Shown here: positions 4,539 through 7,624 of the stretch, in pieces
How the letters are laid out: every line of letters starts with the position of its first letter
Position numbering within the stretch: the first letter of the stretch is position 1
Source of the DNA: Pseudomonadota bacterium
GTDB taxonomy: Bacteria > Desulfobacterota > Desulfovibrionia > Desulfovibrionales > Desulfovibrionaceae
Length of the DNA: 7,624 nucleotides
Direction of reading: 5' to 3'
Assembly: GCA_023433925.1 (NCBI GenBank)
Contig: JAEYTO010000066.1
Location: forward strand, 1 to 7,624
Position numbers and translations under genes: made by a program
Notes under the pieces: generated by a model
Database searches by the model: none
What the model was told of the DNA's origin: nothing
What the model saw: only the letters and a program-made list of their open reading frames with translations

Positions 4539-7500
4539 ATCCCGAATTCGAGCAGAAGATCCTCGCGCGGGGCAAGGAGTTCTTCACCTCCATTTCCGGC
4601 GAGGCGCCTTCCATCTTCAGCAAGGGCCACTGGACCGGCAAGGTCATGGACTGGGCCATGAAGAACGAAGACTTCAAGGTCCAGCTCTTCCGCTTCGTGG
4701 ACGTCCTGCCCTACCTGAACACGGGCGAGTCCCTCCAGCGCCACATCGAGGAATACTTCGCCGGAGACGACTGCGACATTCCGCCGGTGCTCAAGTGGGG
4801 CGCCGAGAAGTCCGGCCTGTTCGGCGGCCTGGCCGCCAAGGTCATGGGCAAGGCCATCCGCGGCAACATCGAGGGCATGGCCAAGCAGTTCATCATCGGC
4901 GAGAACTGCAAGGAGGCCATGAAAACCCTGCGCAAGCTGCGCAAGGACGGCTTCGCCTTCGTGGTCGACTTCCTGGGCGAGGCCACCGTGAGCGAGAAGG
5001 AAGCTCAGGCCTACCACGACGGCTACATGGAGATCCTCGACGCCATGGCCGCCGAGCAGGACAAGTGGGACAGCCTGGGCAAGGCGGCCGACGGCCAGGA
5101 CTGGGGCCATGCGCCCAAGGTCAACGTGGCCGTGAAGCTGTCGGCCTTCTACTCCCAGGCCAAGGCCCAGGACATCCCCGGCTCGGTCCAGGGCATGCTC
5201 GCCCGCATCGTGCCCATATACCGCAAGATCAAGGCCATGGGCGGCTTCCTGTGCATCGACATGGAGCAGCTCAAGTACAAGGAAATGACCATCGAGCTGT
5301 TCAAGCGGCTGCGGGCCATGGACGAGTTCCGGGGCTATCCGCACCTGGGCATCGTCCTGCAGGCCTACCTGCGCGACACGGAAAAGGATCTGGACGGCCT
5401 GCTCTCCTGGGCGCGCGAGGAGTCGCTGCCCATCTCCGTCCGCCTGGTCAAGGGCGCCTACTGGGACTACGAGACGGTCATGGCCAAGCAGTGCGGCTGG
5501 GACGTGCCCGTGTGGACCCGGAAGCCCGAGTCGGACCTGTGCTACGAGCGCTGCGCCCGCAAGGTCCTGGAGAACCACGACATCTGCCATTTCGCCTGCG
5601 CCTCGCACAACATCCGCACCATCTCCCATGTCATGGAGACGGCCCGCGAACTGAACGTGCCCGAGCAGCGCTACGAATTCCAGGTGCTCTACGGCATGGC
5701 CGAGCCCGTGCGCAAGGGCCTCAAGAACGTGGCCGGCCGCGTGCGTCTGTACTGCCCCTACGGCGACCTGCTGCCCGGCATGGCCTACCTCGTGCGCCGG
5801 CTGCTGGAGAACACGGCCAACGAGAGCTTCCTGCGCCAGAGCTTCGCCGAAGGCAAGGAGCTGGAGCGGCTGCTGGAGAACCCCGCGCTGACGCAGGCGC
5901 GCGAGCTCGAATGCTCGCCCGTGACGCATCCGGCCAAGCGGCCGAGCTACGGCGACCTGCCGCCGTTCAAGAACCACCAGCTCGTGGACTTCACCATCCC
6001 CGAGGTGCGCGAGGCCTTTCCCAGGGCCATCGCCGAGTTCCGCAAGACCAGGGGCCGCGTCTATCCGCTGCACATCGGCGGCAAGGATGTCACGACCCAG
6101 GATCTGCTGCCCTCCGCCAACCCGGCCGACCCGGACGAGATCCTCGGACAGGTCTGCCAGGCAGGCAAGGCCGAGATCGATCTGGCCGTCGCCGCCGCTG
6201 ACAAGGCCTTCGCCTCGTGGCGCGACGTGCCGCCCGAGGAGCGCGCCGGCTATCTGGTCAAGGCCGCGGCCATCGCCCGCCGGCGCATCTTCGATCTGTG
6301 CGCCGTGCAGGTGCTGGAGGTCGGCAAGCAGTGGGACCAGGCCTACCATGACGTGGGCGAGGCCATGGACTTCCTGGAGTACTACGCGCGCGAGATGATC
6401 CGCCTTGGCGCGCCCCGGCGCATGGGCCAGGAGCCTGGCGAGCACAACCATCTGTTCTATCAGGCCAGGGGCGTGGCCGCGGTCATCGCGCCCTGGAACT
6501 TTCCCTTGGCCATCTCCGTGGGCATGGCCTCGGCGGCCATCGTGACCGGCAACCCCGTGATCTACAAGCCCGCCGGCCCGTCCTCCATCGTGGGCCACGG
6601 GCTGGCGGACATCTTCCGCGAGGCCGGCCTGCCCGCGGGCGTGTTCAACTACTGCCCCGGCCGCGGCTCGGTCATGGGCGACCATCTCATCGAGCACCCG
6701 AAGATCGGCATCATCGCCTTCACCGGCTCCATGGAGGTCGGCCTGCGCATCCAGGAGAAGGCCGCGAAAGTCCAGCCGGGCCAGGCCCAGTGCAAGCGGG
6801 TCATCGCCGAGATGGGCGGCAAGAACGCCATCATCGTGGACGACGACGCGGACCTCGACGAGGCCGTGCTCGGGGTGCTCTACTCGGCCTTCGGTTTCCA
6901 GGGCCAGAAGTGCTCGGCCTGCTCGCGCGTCATCGTGGTCGAGCCCATTTACGAGCGCTTCGTCGAGCGCCTGGTGGAAGCCGCCAAGTCGGTCAAGATC
7001 GGCCCGGCCGAGGACCCGTCCAACTACATGGGCCCGGTGGTCGGCCCTTCGCAGCAAAGGGACATCCTCAAGTACATCGACATCGCCAAGCAGGAGGGCG
7101 AGATCCTCGTCATGCGCGAGGCGCCCGGCAAGGGCTGCTACGTGCCCCTGACCGTCGTGGCCGGCATCAGGCCCGAGCACCGCGTCGCCGAGGAGGAGAT
7201 TTTCGGCCCGGTGCTGGCGGTCATGAAGGCCAAGGACTTCGACCAGGCCATCGAATGGGCCAACTCCACGCGCTTCGCCCTGACCGGCGGCGTGTATTCG
7301 CGCAGCCCGCGCCACCTGGAGCAGGCCCGCCGCGAGTTCCGCGTGGGCAACCTGTACCTGAACCGCAACTGCGTGGGCGCGCTCGTCGAGCGCCAGCCCT
7401 TCGGAGGCTTCAAGATGTCCGGCGTGGGCTCCAAGGCCGGCGGCCCGGACTACCTGCTCCAGTTCATGGACCCGCGCGTGGTCACCGAAAACACCATGCG

Positions 7501-7546
7501 CCGGGGCTTCACGCCCATCGGGGACGATGACAACTGGGTTTGCTAG
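4535..7546 (+). CDS. putA: Bifunctional proline dehydrogenase / L-glutamate-gamma-semialdehyde dehydrogenase PutA (short, no DNA-binding domain)
   Basis: PutA oxidises L-proline to pyrroline-5-carboxylate with FAD, passing electrons to the quinone pool, then oxidises the semialdehyde to glutamate with NAD+, channelling the intermediate. At 1003 residues it matches the short class (Geobacter and Bradyrhizobium PutA, about 1000), not the roughly 1320-residue E. coli form: the ribbon-helix-helix start and the C-terminal extension are missing. The proline dehydrogenase barrel spans about 130-430. By family comparison K201, D242, Y406, R421 and R422 fit the E. coli K329, D370, Y540, R555 and R556; RLVKGAYWDYE (303-313) and RRLLENTANESF (421-432) are signatures. 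The aldehyde dehydrogenase spans about 510-985 with APWNFP (N655), FTGS (729-732), E759 in AEMGGKN, the nucleophile C793 in GQKCSACSR and EEIFGP (887-892). Start: AAGGAG at 4519-4524 lies 10 bases upstream, and the ATG overlaps the lrp stop. All key residues are present. Confidence 0.97.
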   Translation: MNPEFEQKILARGKEFFTSISGEAPSIFSKGHWTGKVMDWAMKNEDFKVQLFRFVDVLPYLNTGESLQRHIEEYFAGDDCDIPPVLKWGAEKSGLFGGLAAKVMGKAIRGNIEGMAKQFIIGENCKEAMKTLRKLRKDGFAFVVDFLGEATVSEKEAQAYHDGYMEILDAMAAEQDKWDSLGKAADGQDWGHAPKVNVAVKLSAFYSQAKAQDIPGSVQGMLARIVPIYRKIKAMGGFLCIDMEQLKYKEMTIELFKRLRAMDEFRGYPHLGIVLQAYLRDTEKDLDGLLSWAREESLPISVRLVKGAYWDYETVMAKQCGWDVPVWTRKPESDLCYERCARKVLENHDICHFACASHNIRTISHVMETARELNVPEQRYEFQVLYGMAEPVRKGLKNVAGRVRLYCPYGDLLPGMAYLVRRLLENTANESFLRQSFAEGKELERLLENPALTQARELECSPVTHPAKRPSYGDLPPFKNHQLVDFTIPEVREAFPRAIAEFRKTRGRVYPLHIGGKDVTTQDLLPSANPADPDEILGQVCQAGKAEIDLAVAAADKAFASWRDVPPEERAGYLVKAAAIARRRIFDLCAVQVLEVGKQWDQAYHDVGEAMDFLEYYAREMIRLGAPRRMGQEPGEHNHLFYQARGVAAVIAPWNFPLAISVGMASAAIVTGNPVIYKPAGPSSIVGHGLADIFREAGLPAGVFNYCPGRGSVMGDHLIEHPKIGIIAFTGSMEVGLRIQEKAAKVQPGQAQCKRVIAEMGGKNAIIVDDDADLDEAVLGVLYSAFGFQGQKCSACSRVIVVEPIYERFVERLVEAAKSVKIGPAEDPSNYMGPVVGPSQQRDILKYIDIAKQEGEILVMREAPGKGCYVPLTVVAGIRPEHRVAEEEIFGPVLAVMKAKDFDQAIEWANSTRFALTGGVYSRSPRHLEQARREFRVGNLYLNRNCVGALVERQPFGGFKMSGVGSKAGGPDYLLQFMDPRVVTENTMRRGFTPIGDDDNWVC

Positions 7547-7559
7547 CGATACGGGAGGA

Positions 7560-7624
7560 AACCGAGAGAGGGCGCGGCCCTCTCTCGGGCTCTCTCCCGC
7601 CAGGGGCCGACGGCCCCTGGACCC
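7560..7624 (+). terminator. Two-hairpin 3' element downstream of putA (copy B)
   Basis: It begins 13 bases after the putA stop. Hairpin 1 spans 7562-7588: CCGAGAGAGGGC, loop GCG, GCCCTCTCTCGG (12 bp). After linker GCTCTCTCCCG, hairpin 2 spans 7600-7620 with CCAGGGGCC and GGCCCCTGG around GAC, then ACCC at the window edge. It aligns without gaps to the element after emrB (993-1057, minus strand). No T-run is seen before the window ends. CGGGAG (7552-7557) could also pair with CTCCCG (7594-7599) to enclose hairpin 1. Terminator or 3'-end stabiliser is inferred. Confidence 0.7.

Noticed and set aside
4795..6201. A 468-codon plus-strand frame inside putA
   Set aside because: Arg/Gly/His-rich shifted-frame reading of putA; no break or frameshift in putA would call for it.
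4367..7315. A 982-codon open frame on the minus strand opposite putA
   Set aside because: It is a mirror of the strong codon-position bias of putA in GC-rich DNA. The product is a low-complexity run of His, Gly, Ala, Asp, Leu and Val with no recognisable domain, while putA on the plus strand has all its catalytic motifs.

Overview
The window reads as a piece of chromosome from a GC-rich bacterium, most likely a deltaproteobacterium of the Desulfovibrionales. The clues are high GC with strong third-position GC bias; a short, roughly 1000-residue PutA of the Geobacter/Desulfovibrio kind; an HTH plus zinc-ribbon protein of a type mainly known from archaea and Deltaproteobacteria; and two-hairpin elements placed just after genes. 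The taxonomy is inference from family resemblance, not from a search. Nothing here indicates a phage, transposon, plasmid or CRISPR locus, and all genes look like ordinary chromosomal genes.

Layout from left to right. (1) Positions 1-381, minus strand: the first 127 codons of a gene for an ACT-domain phosphoserine phosphatase (SerB type), running off the left edge. (2) Positions 451-780 (or 445-780), plus strand and divergent from serB: a small winged-helix and zinc-ribbon putative regulator. (3) Positions 781-1072: non-coding, with a hairpin, an AT-rich patch and a two-hairpin element serving the gene to its right. (4) Positions 1073-3932, minus strand: an emrAB-type operon in which the membrane-fusion protein gene (emrA) is followed 4 bases later by a 14-helix MFS exporter gene (emrB). 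(5) Positions 3933-4061: a divergent control region with a recognisable promoter in each direction and a perfect 8+8 inverted repeat over the lrp start region. (6) Positions 4062-7546, plus strand: an Lrp/AsnC-type regulator gene overlapping putA by ATGA. (7) Positions 7547-7624: a second copy of the two-hairpin element.

How the genes may work together. PutA oxidises proline to glutamate in two steps. This PutA lacks the DNA-binding N-terminus that lets long PutAs repress their own gene, and the gene directly upstream encodes an Lrp-type regulator, so the pair looks like a self-contained proline-catabolism unit in which the Lrp protein (PutR-like) senses an amino acid and controls the operon. 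The EmrAB pump is transcribed away from the same 129-base region and could share control, but that is inference.

The most noteworthy structural observation is that a 65-base element made of two hairpins occurs downstream of both emrB and putA, in the sense direction and at almost the same distance from the stop codon. The two copies align without gaps, and the second hairpin shows compensatory base changes. It is probably a conserved terminator or mRNA 3'-end element of this genome. I do not see a novel multi-gene system in this window.
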